Shown: positions 1 to 9,580, counted from the first letter of the stretch. The stretch is 64,000 nucleotides of DNA from Methanobrevibacter wolinii SH (GCF_000621965.1 NZ_JHWX01000016.1:1-64000), one strand, 5' to 3'. Program-made: numbers and translations. Notes: generated from the letters alone by a model not told the origin.

Positions 1-110
1 AATAACAACATAATTATATCCTAACATACCAACCATAACTAATCAAATAACAACATAATTATATCCTAACATACCAACCATAACTAATCAAATAAAATCA
101 TAATTATATC
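1..110. repeat. 45-bp tandem repeat, 2.4 copies
   Basis: Two identical 45-bp units (1-45 and 46-90) are followed by a partial third (91-110) with two mismatches in its first ten bases. The units contain spaced C-rich words such as ATCCTAACATACCAACC in otherwise AT-only DNA. The array touches the window edge, so the true copy number is unknown. There are no spacers, so it is not a CRISPR array. A diverged relative lies at about 1305-1370, on the other side of the next gene. Confidence 0.9.
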
Positions 111-216
111 TATAATCTATCTAATAATTTAATAATATATGAATATCTATAAAATAGAATATCTAAAAAATTTATTAAATATTTATTTTCTATTGAATTA
201 AATAATATACTAAAAA

Positions 217-1221
217 TTAAATACTATTTTTAAACATCTTCCAAAATGTATAATATATTTTTGGAGAAATCAAAAATAATCTAATTTTAATATTAAATTT
301 TCTATCAAGACTACTTGTAGATTTAAAATCTCTAAGTTTATCTAATAAACCCATAGATTGAACTTTATCCATAATCATATCATATGGAAAATCACAATAA
401 AATAAAAACATTAAATTTCCAAATATTGCTTTAGGAATACGTTTTGTATAGATTAAATCTATTACTTCCTTATTTCTAGTTTTTGAATTATCCATATAAT
501 ATTTAGCAAAATTATCTAAAACATTAACAAAATCAAATCTTTCAAGGTATACATTTGATGTAATTGAACCTTCCCTCTGAAGATATAAATATGTGAATTC
601 ATGAGATATTGCTACATTCTGAGAAAACACAAGTGCTTTAAGTGCAAATTCAGTGTCTTCACCATAATTAATATTTTCATTAAATCGTATAGAATTTTTA
701 TCTAATATATCTTTTTTATACATTAATTCAACAAAACTAAATGGTATTTTCATATCTAATTCTAGTTTAATAAATTCATCAGAATCTATTAAATCTAAAT
801 CTTTTATTGAATCATAATCAGAAATATTAGTTAAATATTTACCTTCATTGTTAATTTTACTAAGATAAGTAAATGATAAATCAGAGTTATTATTTTTAAG
901 ACTATTGTATAAATTTTCTATATGATTATTAGTTAAAATATCATCATCATCAAGAAATATTATATAATTCCCATTAGCTAATTCAAGTCCTCTATTTCTT
1001 GCAGAACTTACACCTTTATCTTCTTGAGAATCTACAATAAATGTAAAATCATGATTTAATAAGAATTTATTTATAATCTCTATAGAATCATCTTCAGATC
1101 CATCATCTACAATTATTATTTCAAAATCTTTAAAACTTTGAGATACAAGTGATTTTAATGTTTTTTCAATATACTTAGAAGCATTATATACAGGAATTAT
1201 TACACTAACTTCATTAACCAT
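217..1221 (-). CDS. Family 2 glycosyltransferase
   Basis: A 334-residue GT-A protein expected to transfer a sugar from a nucleotide donor to a growing surface glycan at the inner membrane face. The N-terminus (SVIIPVYNASKYI) is the family 2 nucleotide-binding strand. DDGS near residue 41 and FLDDDD near residue 92 give the metal and UDP-binding acids, and YGEDTEF near residue 186 is the typical ED motif of the acceptor side. The C-terminal 100 residues are hydrophobic and basic, with no clear membrane helix. The ATG follows AAGGTTATT. It is the last gene of the minus-strand polysaccharide cluster in this window. Donor and acceptor cannot be read from the sequence. Confidence 0.9.
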   Translation of the reverse strand: MVNEVSVIIPVYNASKYIEKTLKSLVSQSFKDFEIIIVDDGSEDDSIEIINKFLLNHDFTFIVDSQEDKGVSSARNRGLELANGNYIIFLDDDDILTNNHIENLYNSLKNNNSDLSFTYLSKINNEGKYLTNISDYDSIKDLDLIDSDEFIKLELDMKIPFSFVELMYKKDILDKNSIRFNENINYGEDTEFALKALVFSQNVAISHEFTYLYLQREGSITSNVYLERFDFVNVLDNFAKYYMDNSKTRNKEVIDLIYTKRIPKAIFGNLMFLFYCDFPYDMIMDKVQSMGLLDKLRDFKSTSSLDRKFNIKIRLFLISPKIYYTFWKMFKNSI

Positions 1222-1299
1222 TATAATAACCTTTAATTTATAAAAATTTATTTAAATAATATAAAACTTAAAATCTAGATTTAAGAATCAAATATAAAA

Positions 1300-1412
1300 A
1301 TTAAATCCTAACCTACTAACCTAACTAAAAACTAAAAACCTAAACATAAAATTAATCCCAACCTACTAATTCCAAGCAAAAATCTAAATAAAGACATAAA
1401 AACATAGATTTA
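1300..1412. repeat. Diverged C-containing intergenic repeats
   Basis: This 195-bp gap holds ATCCTAACCTACTAACC at about 1306 and a second version, ATCCCAACCTACTAATTCC, at about 1354. The words GATTTAAGAAT at 1278 and 1408 flank them. The first word resembles the unit of the 45-bp array at the window start, which suggests one degenerating repeat family on both sides of the glycosyltransferase gene. Confidence 0.55.
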
Positions 1413-1416
1413 AGAA

Positions 1417-2535
1417 TTAAGAGTCTAAAACAAAATCAATAATTCTTTTAGAAGATTTATCATCTATATAATCAAATTGGAATTTCAAAAACTTCTCTAA
1501 TTTATCCATATTAAATTTAGAATTTTTAATAACATCAATAAGTTCAGAAGTATTTTTAACTATTGTTCCAGGTACATCTTTATAATCAAAGTAAAATCCT
1601 CTTTCATTAGATAAATAATTATCTAAATCATATGCAAAAAATATAATTGGCCTATTTAAAATAGAATATTCAATCATTATTGATGAATAATCAGTTATTA
1701 ATATATCAGACATTAATAAAAGATTTTGCTCATTTTCATATTTTGTACAATCAATAATATTATCAAGATTAAAAATATCTTTATTAATATTATTTTCTCT
1801 ATCAAATTCATACATTTTAGGATGTAAACGAACAAGAAGAACATACCTATCAGATAATTCATTAAGGAATTTAACTACATCAAAATATTTAAAAACATTA
1901 TTATATTCTGAATTTTCTCTAAATGTTGGAGCATATAATATTATCTTTTTATTCTTAATTTCAGGATGATTTCTCATAAAATCTTTTTTTATTCTACTAA
2001 TATTGTTTTTTGATATATTTTTTTTAGAATAAAAATCAAGTCTTGGAATTCCAGATGGAATAATTTTATCTTCATCAATTTGAAAAGCTTCACTATAATA
2101 TTTTTTAATATTTTCTGATGTTACAGTAAGATAAGTTATACGTTTAGATGAATTTCTAATTAATTTAATTAAATCTTCATCTTTTAAATCAACAGATGAA
2201 TAACCAAATTTTTTAAATGCACCAGGACCATGCCAAACTTGTATAACTTTAGTTTTATTAGATATATTCATATATGCAAGAGCTAAAAAATTATCATTTA
2301 AAAATATATACTTTGATCTTGCAAGATGATATATATCTGAAAATGAAAATCTATTTTTAACTACACAATTATATTCAAGATTAATATTACGTAAATTAAG
2401 TTCTTTATAAATATAATTAAAGTTTCCAATAAACGATTTATTCTTATCAACTACAAATGAAACTGAATTATCTTTAATTGGAAAAATATTAAAGATATTA
2501 AAGATAGCCCCATATATCCGATGTTTTAAAGCCAT
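1417..2535 (-). CDS. CDP-glycerol glycerophosphotransferase family protein (TagB/TagF-like)
   Basis: A 372-residue protein of the Glyphos_transf family, which in bacteria transfers polyol phosphates from CDP-polyols to make teichoic-acid-like chains. Visible family motifs are VWHGPGAFKKFG near residue 100, SGIPRLDFY near 162, ILYAPTFRE near 198, LVRLHPKM near 235 and the strong DILITDYSSIMIEY block near 277, where the CDP-linked substrate binds. There is no N-terminal TagF membrane extension, so it is the short, peripheral type. It sits directly downstream of TagH/TagG-like exporter genes, which supports a phosphopolyol or wall-glycan role. Whether an archaeon uses CDP-glycerol here is unknown. 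The start ATG follows AAGGTAATAAT. Confidence 0.88.
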   Translation of the reverse strand: MALKHRIYGAIFNIFNIFPIKDNSVSFVVDKNKSFIGNFNYIYKELNLRNINLEYNCVVKNRFSFSDIYHLARSKYIFLNDNFLALAYMNISNKTKVIQVWHGPGAFKKFGYSSVDLKDEDLIKLIRNSSKRITYLTVTSENIKKYYSEAFQIDEDKIIPSGIPRLDFYSKKNISKNNISRIKKDFMRNHPEIKNKKIILYAPTFRENSEYNNVFKYFDVVKFLNELSDRYVLLVRLHPKMYEFDRENNINKDIFNLDNIIDCTKYENEQNLLLMSDILITDYSSIMIEYSILNRPIIFFAYDLDNYLSNERGFYFDYKDVPGTIVKNTSELIDVIKNSKFNMDKLEKFLKFQFDYIDDKSSKRIIDFVLDS

Positions 2536-2650
2536 ATTATTACCTTAGATAATTTAAATTTAAATTAAATTTTAAGAATCTTATTAATAGTAAATTAATC
2601 TAAAATAATATAAAAATTTAATTAAAATAATTAATAAAAATCAAAAAAAT

Positions 2651-2770
2651 AAAAAATTCTATAAACCTTAAAAAAAATAAAACCCTAAATTACAAAAAAT
2701 AAAAAAAATTCTATAAACCTTAAAAAGAGTAAAATTTTAAATTAAAAGTAAAAAAAGCCTATAAATTTTA
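2651..2770. repeat. Short direct repeats in a gap
   Basis: The word TTCTATAAACCTTAAAAA occurs at about 2657 and 2709, 52 bp apart, with a weaker third form (GCCTATAAATTTTAA) at about 2756. The rest of the 283-bp gap between the TagB-like and TagH-like genes is A-rich, and I see nothing else in it. Confidence 0.6.
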
Positions 2771-2818
2771 ACTGTAAATTAAAAAAATAATTTGAATATA
2801 AAAAATTATAGAAAAAAA

Positions 2819-4006
2819 TTAATTTAATTTAATATTTGCTAGTTGAGCTTTAGATGCACTTTTAGCAGCTTCAATATATTTATCACAAACCTCATCCACA
2901 TCTCCATAATCCATTACTTTACCATGATCAAGCCAAAGTGCTGTGTTACATATTTTCCTAATAGCACCAATTGAGTGAGATACTAAAATAACAGTTACAC
3001 CTTTTTTCATAAGAGATTCTAATTTTTTAGTACTTTTTTCCCTAAATTTAACATCTCCAACAGATAAAACTTCATCTAAAATTAAAATATCTGGAGATAC
3101 AACAGTTGCAATAGAAAAACCAAGTTTTGCTTTCATACCAGAGGAATAATTTTTAATAGGTACTTGTAAAAACTCACCAAGTTCTGAAAACTCTGCAATC
3201 TCATCATACTTTTCTTCAAGAAAATCTCTTGTATAACCTAATATTGCTCCATTTAAAAAAATATTTTCTGAACCAGTATAATTATGATCAAAACCTGCAC
3301 CTAATTCTAAAAGAGGTGCAACATTTCCTTTAACCTTAACCTCTCCTTCAGTAGGTTTCATTACACCAGATAAGATTTTAAGAAGAGTACTTTTTCCAGC
3401 ACCATTAAAACCAATGACTCCTAATCTTTCACCTTTTCTAACTTTAAATGATACATGATTTAATGCTTTAAATTTAGTTTTAGGTGGAATTTGTCTTTTA
3501 AGTGCACGAATGATATACTCTTTAAGATTATCTACTCTTTCTTTAGATAAATCAAATTCCATTGTTAAATCTTTAACTGTTATAATTACTTCATCTGAAA
3601 CTGGATAAGCTCTTAAAGGATATTTTTTAAGTATTTCTTCTTTTGTTAATTTTTTTGGTTTAGGTTGTGATTTAGGTTTAGATTTTTCTTGTGGTTTAGG
3701 TTGTGGTTTAGGTTTAAGAGTAACTATTACTTTATTTTTAGTTTCTGAAGGTAAATATTCAGAATCACCTTTAAAAGAAGTTACTATAGTATAAGTTCTT
3801 GGATTAAGATTAATATCAAGAGATACAGATCCATCTGATGAGGTAACAGAAGAATAATTTTTATTTAAAATATTAAAATTAACTTCTTTACCACTTAATG
3901 TATTACCATCTTCATCTACTAAAATAGCATAATAAGGAGTAGCTGTTTTAAAGATTTTTTCTAAATTAATACCATAAATACGTGTTTTCTTTCTATTTTT
4001 TGACAT
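2819..4006 (-). CDS. TagH-like polysaccharide ABC exporter ATPase with N-terminal Ig-like domain
   Basis: A 395-residue ATPase that powers export of a finished polymer through the adjacent permease. The nucleotide-binding domain fills about residues 135-390: Walker A GFNGAGKST, signature YSSGMKAKL, Walker B DILILDEVLSVGD and LVSHS. This is the architecture of the Wzt/TagH class. The first 95 residues are unusual. They look like a bacterial Ig-like or invasin-type beta-sandwich (YAILVDEDGNTLSGKEVNF, then TSSDGSVSLDINL and YTIVTSFKGDSEYLPS), joined by a Pro/Lys-rich linker. Such domains normally sit outside the cell, yet no signal peptide is present. The ATG follows a strong AGGAGGTAGTTT. The gene is transcribed just after the permease gene. 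Confidence 0.93.
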   Translation of the reverse strand: MSKNRKKTRIYGINLEKIFKTATPYYAILVDEDGNTLSGKEVNFNILNKNYSSVTSSDGSVSLDINLNPRTYTIVTSFKGDSEYLPSETKNKVIVTLKPKPQPKPQEKSKPKSQPKPKKLTKEEILKKYPLRAYPVSDEVIITVKDLTMEFDLSKERVDNLKEYIIRALKRQIPPKTKFKALNHVSFKVRKGERLGVIGFNGAGKSTLLKILSGVMKPTEGEVKVKGNVAPLLELGAGFDHNYTGSENIFLNGAILGYTRDFLEEKYDEIAEFSELGEFLQVPIKNYSSGMKAKLGFSIATVVSPDILILDEVLSVGDVKFREKSTKKLESLMKKGVTVILVSHSIGAIRKICNTALWLDHGKVMDYGDVDEVCDKYIEAAKSASKAQLANIKLN

Positions 4007-4083
4007 AAACTACCTCCTAATATATTTAACTGAAATAACTTATTATTTAAATATTTAAATCTTAATCATATTTTCAGATATTT

Positions 4084-4165
4084 AGTCAAATTACTAACCA
4101 CATAAACCTATAAACCCACTAATAACAATCCTACCATTAAATAAGTCTAATTACTAACCACATAA
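4084..4165. repeat. 22-bp direct repeat, two copies
   Basis: A 22-bp word containing ATTACTAACCACATAA occurs at 4084-4105 and 4144-4165, 60 bp apart, with one mismatch. The second copy ends one base before the stop codon of the ABC permease gene. Like other gaps in this cluster, it contains C-bearing words in AT-only DNA. Confidence 0.7.
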
Positions 4166-4166
4166 T

Positions 4167-4955
4167 TTATAAACGTAGAATGAATTTATCTTGATACTTA
4201 TAAAATATTACAATACCAATTACCAATGCTACAATAGCTGATAATATTAAATAAGATAATAAATACAAGTTAGGGAAACAATTATATAATATACAATCCC
4301 TACATGATGATACTGCAGCATATATTGGACTTAAGTAAAAGAATATTAAAAATTTCTTAGGTATAATACTAATAGGATAGAATAATGGTGTTAAATAAGA
4401 TAACAACATAATCATTACTCCCCATAGATATTTAACATCTGTAAAGAATGTTGTTAATGTTGCAAGTATTAAACCTACACCAATTGCAAATATAAACATG
4501 AATATTACAGGTATAACCATATAAACAATAGTTAAATAAAATGGTGCTCTTGTTACAATCATTACAAGTACAAGTACAATAAGTGATATTAAATAATTAA
4601 CAAATTCTGATGAAACAACACCTAATGTAAACATATATTTAGGAACATATACTTTTTTAATAATCTGCCTATTAGCACGTATAGAATTCATTGCTCCTGA
4701 TGTAGAATTAGCAAATAAATCAAATAATAATTTACCAGATAATAAATATACAGGATAGTTAGGAATTGAACGACCAAATAATGTTGAAAATACAATAGTT
4801 AATGCTAAACATTGTAGTAATGGATTAAAAAAACTCCAAAGTAAACCTAAAACAGATTCTTTATATTTACTTTGAATATCTCTTTTAATAAGTTCATATA
4901 ATAAAAACTTATATCTATTAAAATTAGCTAAGAATCTAGAGATATTTCCAAACAT
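4167..4955 (-). CDS. ABC-2 type polysaccharide/teichoic acid export permease (TagG/Wzm-like)
   Basis: A 262-residue membrane protein with about six hydrophobic segments. It forms the channel partner of the TagH-like ATPase encoded immediately downstream. The N-terminus (YKFLLYELIKRDIQSKYKESVLGLLWSFFNPLLQ) is the diagnostic amphipathic entry of ABC-2 polysaccharide exporters, and the motif TPLFYPIS near residue 195 is also typical. I place the start at 4955, not at the upstream ATG (4967), because GGTGA at 4961-4965 lies at ribosome-binding distance from 4955 and inside the longer reading. It probably exports the rhamnose-containing or polyol-phosphate polymer made by the surrounding genes. 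Confidence 0.92.
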   Translation of the reverse strand: MFGNISRFLANFNRYKFLLYELIKRDIQSKYKESVLGLLWSFFNPLLQCLALTIVFSTLFGRSIPNYPVYLLSGKLLFDLFANSTSGAMNSIRANRQIIKKVYVPKYMFTLGVVSSEFVNYLISLIVLVLVMIVTRAPFYLTIVYMVIPVIFMFIFAIGVGLILATLTTFFTDVKYLWGVMIMLLSYLTPLFYPISIIPKKFLIFFYLSPIYAAVSSCRDCILYNCFPNLYLLSYLILSAIVALVIGIVIFYKYQDKFILRL

Positions 4956-5096
4956 TATTTTCACCATATATAAAAAGATAATAAAATATAACTAAAAATC
5001 CTTTATAGTTTAAAATATTTAAAATTAATGATTTATACATAATTATTTCTACCATAATAATAAATTTAAAATAAATTATAATTATTAAAAAAAGTT

Positions 5097-6143
5097 TTAA
5101 TGTAATTTACCTAAGAAAGATTTAATTGATTCTTTAATTTTTCTTGATTTTTTAATTTTCTTAGAAACATTTAAAGCTTTTGCATAATCATCATTTAATA
5201 TTGGATTAGCTAAATCTTTATAAATTCTTTCTGAAAAATCAGGAGTATACTCTAATTGTTTTTTCAAAATTGGAGATATTTTCTCTAGAAGTTCTATTTT
5301 TTCATTATCTGATATATCACTTGCAATAAAACTTTTAATCCAATATACAACATGTTGAGTAAAAACATCAGGGAAATAATATTCCTTATTAAATTCTTTT
5401 AAATCATCCCATGTTTTAAAGTATCCATCAATCATTGCACTAAGATATTTTTTATTACGTATATGTATTGTTGATTTATCATTTGCACTATTCCTAATTC
5501 TATAATTATATGCAAAGAAATTATTTAAATAAATTGCTTTTTTAACACATAATAAGGAATGTATGAAAAGTTCTAAATCTTCTGCAAGCATTCCTTCAAT
5601 GAATTTAATATTATTCTCAAAAAGAAAGTTTTTTCTATAAAGTTTAGTCCAAATACTAGGACCTATCTTAAAAAATTTAGGATTCTCATCAATTGAAGAT
5701 ATTTCTACTTCATCAATATCTTTATTAAATACATACTCTGGTTTAAGAGATTTATCATTATAAACATTCATATATGTAGCAATAATTAAATCTGCATTTT
5801 CACTTGAAATTTTATTATACATTACCTCAAATGCATTTTCAACATAGGTATCATCATGATCCATTACTATAACATAATCACTTTCAGCATTTCTAATACC
5901 AATATTCCTACCTTCTCCAGGAAAACCAGAGTTTTTATCTTTAAAAATAACTTTAATATTAGAATACTTCTTATAATTATTTAAAAGATTTATGGTATAG
6001 TCATCTGTAGATTTATCATCAACAATAATTACCTCAATATTATTAAATCCAATACTCTGATTTTTAATTGAATCTATTGCTTCTACTAGAAAATCTCCAG
6101 AATTATAAGTAGGTATAATAACTGAGAGTTTATAATCTGACAT
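5097..6143 (-). CDS. Family 2 glycosyltransferase
   Basis: A 348-residue GT-A enzyme. LSVIIPTYNSGDFL opens the Rossmann-like fold, VIIVDDKSTDD lies near residue 38, VIVMDHDDTY near 92 carries the DxD acids, and LAEDLELFIHSL near 183 is the ED motif. The C-terminus is strongly basic (KKIKKSRKIKESIKSFLGK), which suits membrane contact. The ATG follows GTGATTAA, a match to the end of 16S rRNA. The gene lies 66 bp from the next glycosyltransferase and 140 bp from the permease, all on one strand. Substrates are not predictable. Confidence 0.9.
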   Translation of the reverse strand: MSDYKLSVIIPTYNSGDFLVEAIDSIKNQSIGFNNIEVIIVDDKSTDDYTINLLNNYKKYSNIKVIFKDKNSGFPGEGRNIGIRNAESDYVIVMDHDDTYVENAFEVMYNKISSENADLIIATYMNVYNDKSLKPEYVFNKDIDEVEISSIDENPKFFKIGPSIWTKLYRKNFLFENNIKFIEGMLAEDLELFIHSLLCVKKAIYLNNFFAYNYRIRNSANDKSTIHIRNKKYLSAMIDGYFKTWDDLKEFNKEYYFPDVFTQHVVYWIKSFIASDISDNEKIELLEKISPILKKQLEYTPDFSERIYKDLANPILNDDYAKALNVSKKIKKSRKIKESIKSFLGKLH

Positions 6144-6208
6144 TTAATCACTGTAAATAATTTTAATAAATATATTGTAAACCTAATTAATATAATTAAG
6201 TTTAATTA

Positions 6209-7810
6209 TTAATCCTTAGATAAAGGATATTTTTTTAATATGAAATCTTTTAAACTGTTTATAATATTAATATAATCTGAATTTAAATAATATACCTTAG
6301 AAGAATCATATCTCTTAGAAGTATTTAAATCATTAAGAAATACTAAGTCATATAAGTCTAAATCAATAATTGAAGAAATATTATCTAAACATAAAATCTT
6401 TATAGTATTTTCTCTTAAATCAATGTTTTGGATATTTATATCACTATCAAATGAAATTATAACATCAGTTAAATTATCTACGTAAATATTTTCAGGATCT
6501 GTAGATAATTCCACTAAAAAACCTTGACTTTTAAATTTATTAAATAAATCTAAAATAAAATCATCTAATTCTTTTACTATAAATAAAAATTTTAAAGGTT
6601 CAGAAGAAAAAAACTTCTTATTATTTAATTTATCTAAAAGAATATTTCTATTTAGATAATTATACCATTTACTAATAAGCATGTTTGAATTGTGTTTAAA
6701 GTTTTTATTTGTAGTTCTAGTACTTGATTCATGATGAAATAGTAATGCACTTGAACAATAAACTATATCATAACCTGCTCTATTTAATTTAAGTGAAAAA
6801 TCTACATCTTCATAACCATAGATATAATCTTCATCAAGACCACCAAGTTCCTCATATACAGATTTTCTAATTAAGACTGCTGCAGCAGTAACAGATACTA
6901 CTTTTTTAGTAGTATTTACATTTAAATCAAATGGGTTGAATTGTGAATTATTGTTATAAGCATATACTTTTAGATATTTATTAAATGAAAAAATATCTCC
7001 AGAATGTTGAATTTTAAATGATTTTTTACTTGAATCAATATCATCATAATAAGGAAATAGAAGTTTAGCACCTACTGCAGCTATATTATCATCTTTTAAT
7101 ATAGTTCCTACCATCTCACTTAACCAAGCAAAACTTGGTTCAATATCATTATTTAAAAGTAGAATAAATTCACCATTTGCATTTTCTACCCCAATATTAT
7201 TTGCTTTTGAAAAAGATAAATTTTTGGAGTTTTCAATAATTTTAACTGGAAAATCTAAATCTAATGATTTAAGATAATTAATAGAATCATCACTTGAATT
7301 ATTATCAATAAAAATAAGTTCAATATTAGAGTAATTTGCTTTTTTAGAAAAATCATTGAAAAGGATTTTTAACTTACTAAGACCATTTCTATTTAAGATT
7401 ATAATAGAAACAAGAGGTTCTTTAATAAAATTATAATTATTTAAATAGAGTTTATTTGTATCAAGAATTCTTTCTTTTATAAGGTATTGTGATGGAAAAG
7501 CTTCACGACCTTCATTAATACCATATAAAACATAATGAACAAGCGGATTTAGACCTGCATCTTTAATATCTGGATATTCATTTAAGTATTTAAAAGTATT
7601 AAAATTTAATGATGGATCAAAACCTTTTTTATATCCATAAAATAAGTAATGTTCTAAAGGATTACCAGAAAAATAAGATGAATAATGATTAATATAAAAT
7701 TCTTCATCAAAAAGATTCAATTCAATAATCTTATTATATGCTTTACTATATTTTAAAGCCTTTTTAGCATTAAATCCAGATTTTAACATGAAACTAAAAA
7801 TATTACTCAT
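6209..7810 (-). CDS. Family 2 glycosyltransferase, rhamnosyltransferase-like (WbbL type), with N-terminal accessory domain
   Basis: 533 residues. Residues 30-105 form the FDEEFYINHY..NPLEHYLFYGYKKGFDPS..NPLVHYVLYGINEGRE repeat domain that often precedes bacterial surface-glycan glycosyltransferases. The catalytic GT-A domain follows at about 130-400: LVSIIILNRNGLSKL, then NNSSDDS near 170, LLLNNDIEP near 217 as the DxD equivalent, and YGYEDVDFSLKLNRAGY near 330. These are the hallmarks of the WbbL/RfbN rhamnosyltransferase subgroup. The last 130 residues look like a weak GT-B half or an accessory domain. The location next to dTDP-rhamnose genes supports rhamnose as donor. The ATG follows AAAAGGTTATAAT. 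Confidence 0.87.
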   Translation of the reverse strand: MSNIFSFMLKSGFNAKKALKYSKAYNKIIELNLFDEEFYINHYSSYFSGNPLEHYLFYGYKKGFDPSLNFNTFKYLNEYPDIKDAGLNPLVHYVLYGINEGREAFPSQYLIKERILDTNKLYLNNYNFIKEPLVSIIILNRNGLSKLKILFNDFSKKANYSNIELIFIDNNSSDDSINYLKSLDLDFPVKIIENSKNLSFSKANNIGVENANGEFILLLNNDIEPSFAWLSEMVGTILKDDNIAAVGAKLLFPYYDDIDSSKKSFKIQHSGDIFSFNKYLKVYAYNNNSQFNPFDLNVNTTKKVVSVTAAAVLIRKSVYEELGGLDEDYIYGYEDVDFSLKLNRAGYDIVYCSSALLFHHESSTRTTNKNFKHNSNMLISKWYNYLNRNILLDKLNNKKFFSSEPLKFLFIVKELDDFILDLFNKFKSQGFLVELSTDPENIYVDNLTDVIISFDSDINIQNIDLRENTIKILCLDNISSIIDLDLYDLVFLNDLNTSKRYDSSKVYYLNSDYINIINSLKDFILKKYPLSKD

Positions 7811-8004
7811 ATTATAACCTTTTTTAAATAATAATATAAAGAATTAAAAAAATATTAGAATATAAATCGTTTTTATAGATAATATTAAAATTAAAGCCTA
7901 TAAAATCGATTAAATCAAAAAATAGATAATATAAAAATTAAAACTTAAAAATTTATTATATCAGAAATAGTGAAATATTAAAGATATAATTAAGTATTTA
8001 ATAA

Positions 8005-9012
8005 TTATCTATTTGAATACATTCTTTCATAATATTTTTGATATTCTCCACTTTTTACTTTTTTAATCCAATCTTGATTGTCTAAATACCAATTAATTGT
8101 TTCAACAATACCTGTTTCAAAATTATATTTAGGTTTCCATCCTAAATCTTTTCTTATTTTAGAAGAATCAATAGCATAACGTCTATCATGACCTAATCTA
8201 TCACTTACAAATTTAATAAGAGATTCTGGTTTATTTAATTCTTTAAGAATTAATTTTACAATTTCAATATTTGATTTTTCATTATGACCACCAATATTAT
8301 AGACCTCACCAGATTTACCTTTATGTAATACTAAGTCAATAGCAGTACAATGGTCATATACATGTAACCAATCTCTAATATTTTTACCATCCCCATAGAT
8401 TGGAAGTTCTTTATCTTCAAGTGCATTAGAAATCATAAGTGGTATTAATTTTTCTGGAAATTGATATGGACCATAGTTATTTGAACAACGTGTTATATTA
8501 ATAGGAAGATTAAATGTATTATGATATGCTCTAACCATTAAATCAGCGCCTGCTTTAGATGCTGAATAAGGACTGTTAGCTTGAAGTGGTGTTTCTTCTG
8601 TAAAGTATCCTTCTGGTCCAAGAGAACCATAAACTTCATCAGTTGAAACTTGAAGATATTTCTTAATATCATACTTTTTAGCTGCATCAAGTAAAGTTTG
8701 AGTTCCTAAGATATTTGATTTAATAAATATTCCAGGATCTTCTATACTTCTATCTACATGACTTTCAGCTGCAAAGTGTACTATATAATCTACATCAGAT
8801 ACTAATTTATCAACTAAACTAGCATCTCTAATATCACCTTTTACAAAAGTGTAATTATCATAATCTTCAATATCACTTAAATTTTCAAGATTTCCACAGT
8901 AAGTTAATGCATCTAAATTAATAAAATCATAATTTGGATATTTATTAACCATATATTTTAAAAAATTACTACCAATAAATCCTGCTCCACCAGTAACAAG
9001 TATTTTAGTCAT
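8005..9012 (-). CDS. rfbB: dTDP-glucose 4,6-dehydratase
   Basis: A 335-residue extended short-chain dehydrogenase that converts dTDP-glucose to dTDP-4-keto-6-deoxyglucose, step two of dTDP-L-rhamnose synthesis. The NAD-binding GGAGFIGSNF is at residues 8-17, the conserved STDEVYGSLG is near 123 and the catalytic YSASKAG near 149, with NRCSNNYGPYQFPEKLIPL-like substrate loop residues after it (here TRCSNNYGPYQ). GDGKNIRDWLHVYDHC is the classic RmlB motif. Full length. It is followed after 10 bp by rfbC in the same cluster, so the two are probably regulated together. AGGGATTTAT precedes the ATG. Confidence 0.97.
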   Translation of the reverse strand: MTKILVTGGAGFIGSNFLKYMVNKYPNYDFINLDALTYCGNLENLSDIEDYDNYTFVKGDIRDASLVDKLVSDVDYIVHFAAESHVDRSIEDPGIFIKSNILGTQTLLDAAKKYDIKKYLQVSTDEVYGSLGPEGYFTEETPLQANSPYSASKAGADLMVRAYHNTFNLPINITRCSNNYGPYQFPEKLIPLMISNALEDKELPIYGDGKNIRDWLHVYDHCTAIDLVLHKGKSGEVYNIGGHNEKSNIEIVKLILKELNKPESLIKFVSDRLGHDRRYAIDSSKIRKDLGWKPKYNFETGIVETINWYLDNQDWIKKVKSGEYQKYYERMYSNR

Positions 9013-9022
9013 ATAAATCCCT

Positions 9023-9580
9023 CTAAAAATTAACAGGTGTATCTTTTAAAGCTTTCCAATGTTGATCTTTTTCTGAGAATATTAATTTATCAATTCCCTC
9101 TGTAGGCCAATCAATACCAATATCTGGATCATCCCATTTAATTCCACCTTCATCATTAGGATTATAAAAATCAGTACATTTATATACGAATTCTGCAATA
9201 TCAGATAAAACTAAAAATCCATGTGCAAATCCTTTTGGAATAAATAATTGTTTTTTATTTTCTTCAGATAATCTTACTCCTACCCATTTACCATAGGTTT
9301 CTGAATCTTTTCTTAAGTCTACAGCAACATCAAATACTTCACCTTTAATTACACGTACAAGTTTACCTTGTGGTTGAGTATATTGGAAATGAAGACCTCT
9401 TAAAACACCTTTTGTAGATCTTGATTGATTATCTTGTACAAAGGTTAAATCATAACCTTCATCTTTAAAATCATTTTCATTATATGTTTCCATAAAGTAT
9501 CCACGTTCATCACCAAATACTGTAGGTTCTACAGTAAATACACCATCAATATCTAATTTTGTAAATTTGAATTTTCCCAT
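9023..9580 (-). CDS. rfbC: dTDP-4-dehydrorhamnose 3,5-epimerase
   Basis: A 185-residue cupin enzyme that epimerises C3 and C5 of dTDP-4-keto-6-deoxyglucose. It has the RmlC signature: FGDERGYFMETYN near residue 22, the catalytic histidine in LRGLHFQ near 64, GKLVRVIKGEVFDVAVDLR near 73, and FIPKGFAHGFLVLS near 113 with the second conserved histidine. It is transcribed just before rfbB with 10 bp between them, so the pair is almost certainly co-transcribed. The ATG follows TGTGATATT. Confidence 0.97.
   Translation of the reverse strand: MGKFKFTKLDIDGVFTVEPTVFGDERGYFMETYNENDFKDEGYDLTFVQDNQSRSTKGVLRGLHFQYTQPQGKLVRVIKGEVFDVAVDLRKDSETYGKWVGVRLSEENKKQLFIPKGFAHGFLVLSDIAEFVYKCTDFYNPNDEGGIKWDDPDIGIDWPTEGIDKLIFSEKDQHWKALKDTPVNF

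Noticed and set aside
1-110. CRISPR array
   Set aside because: The 45-bp units abut with no variable spacers.
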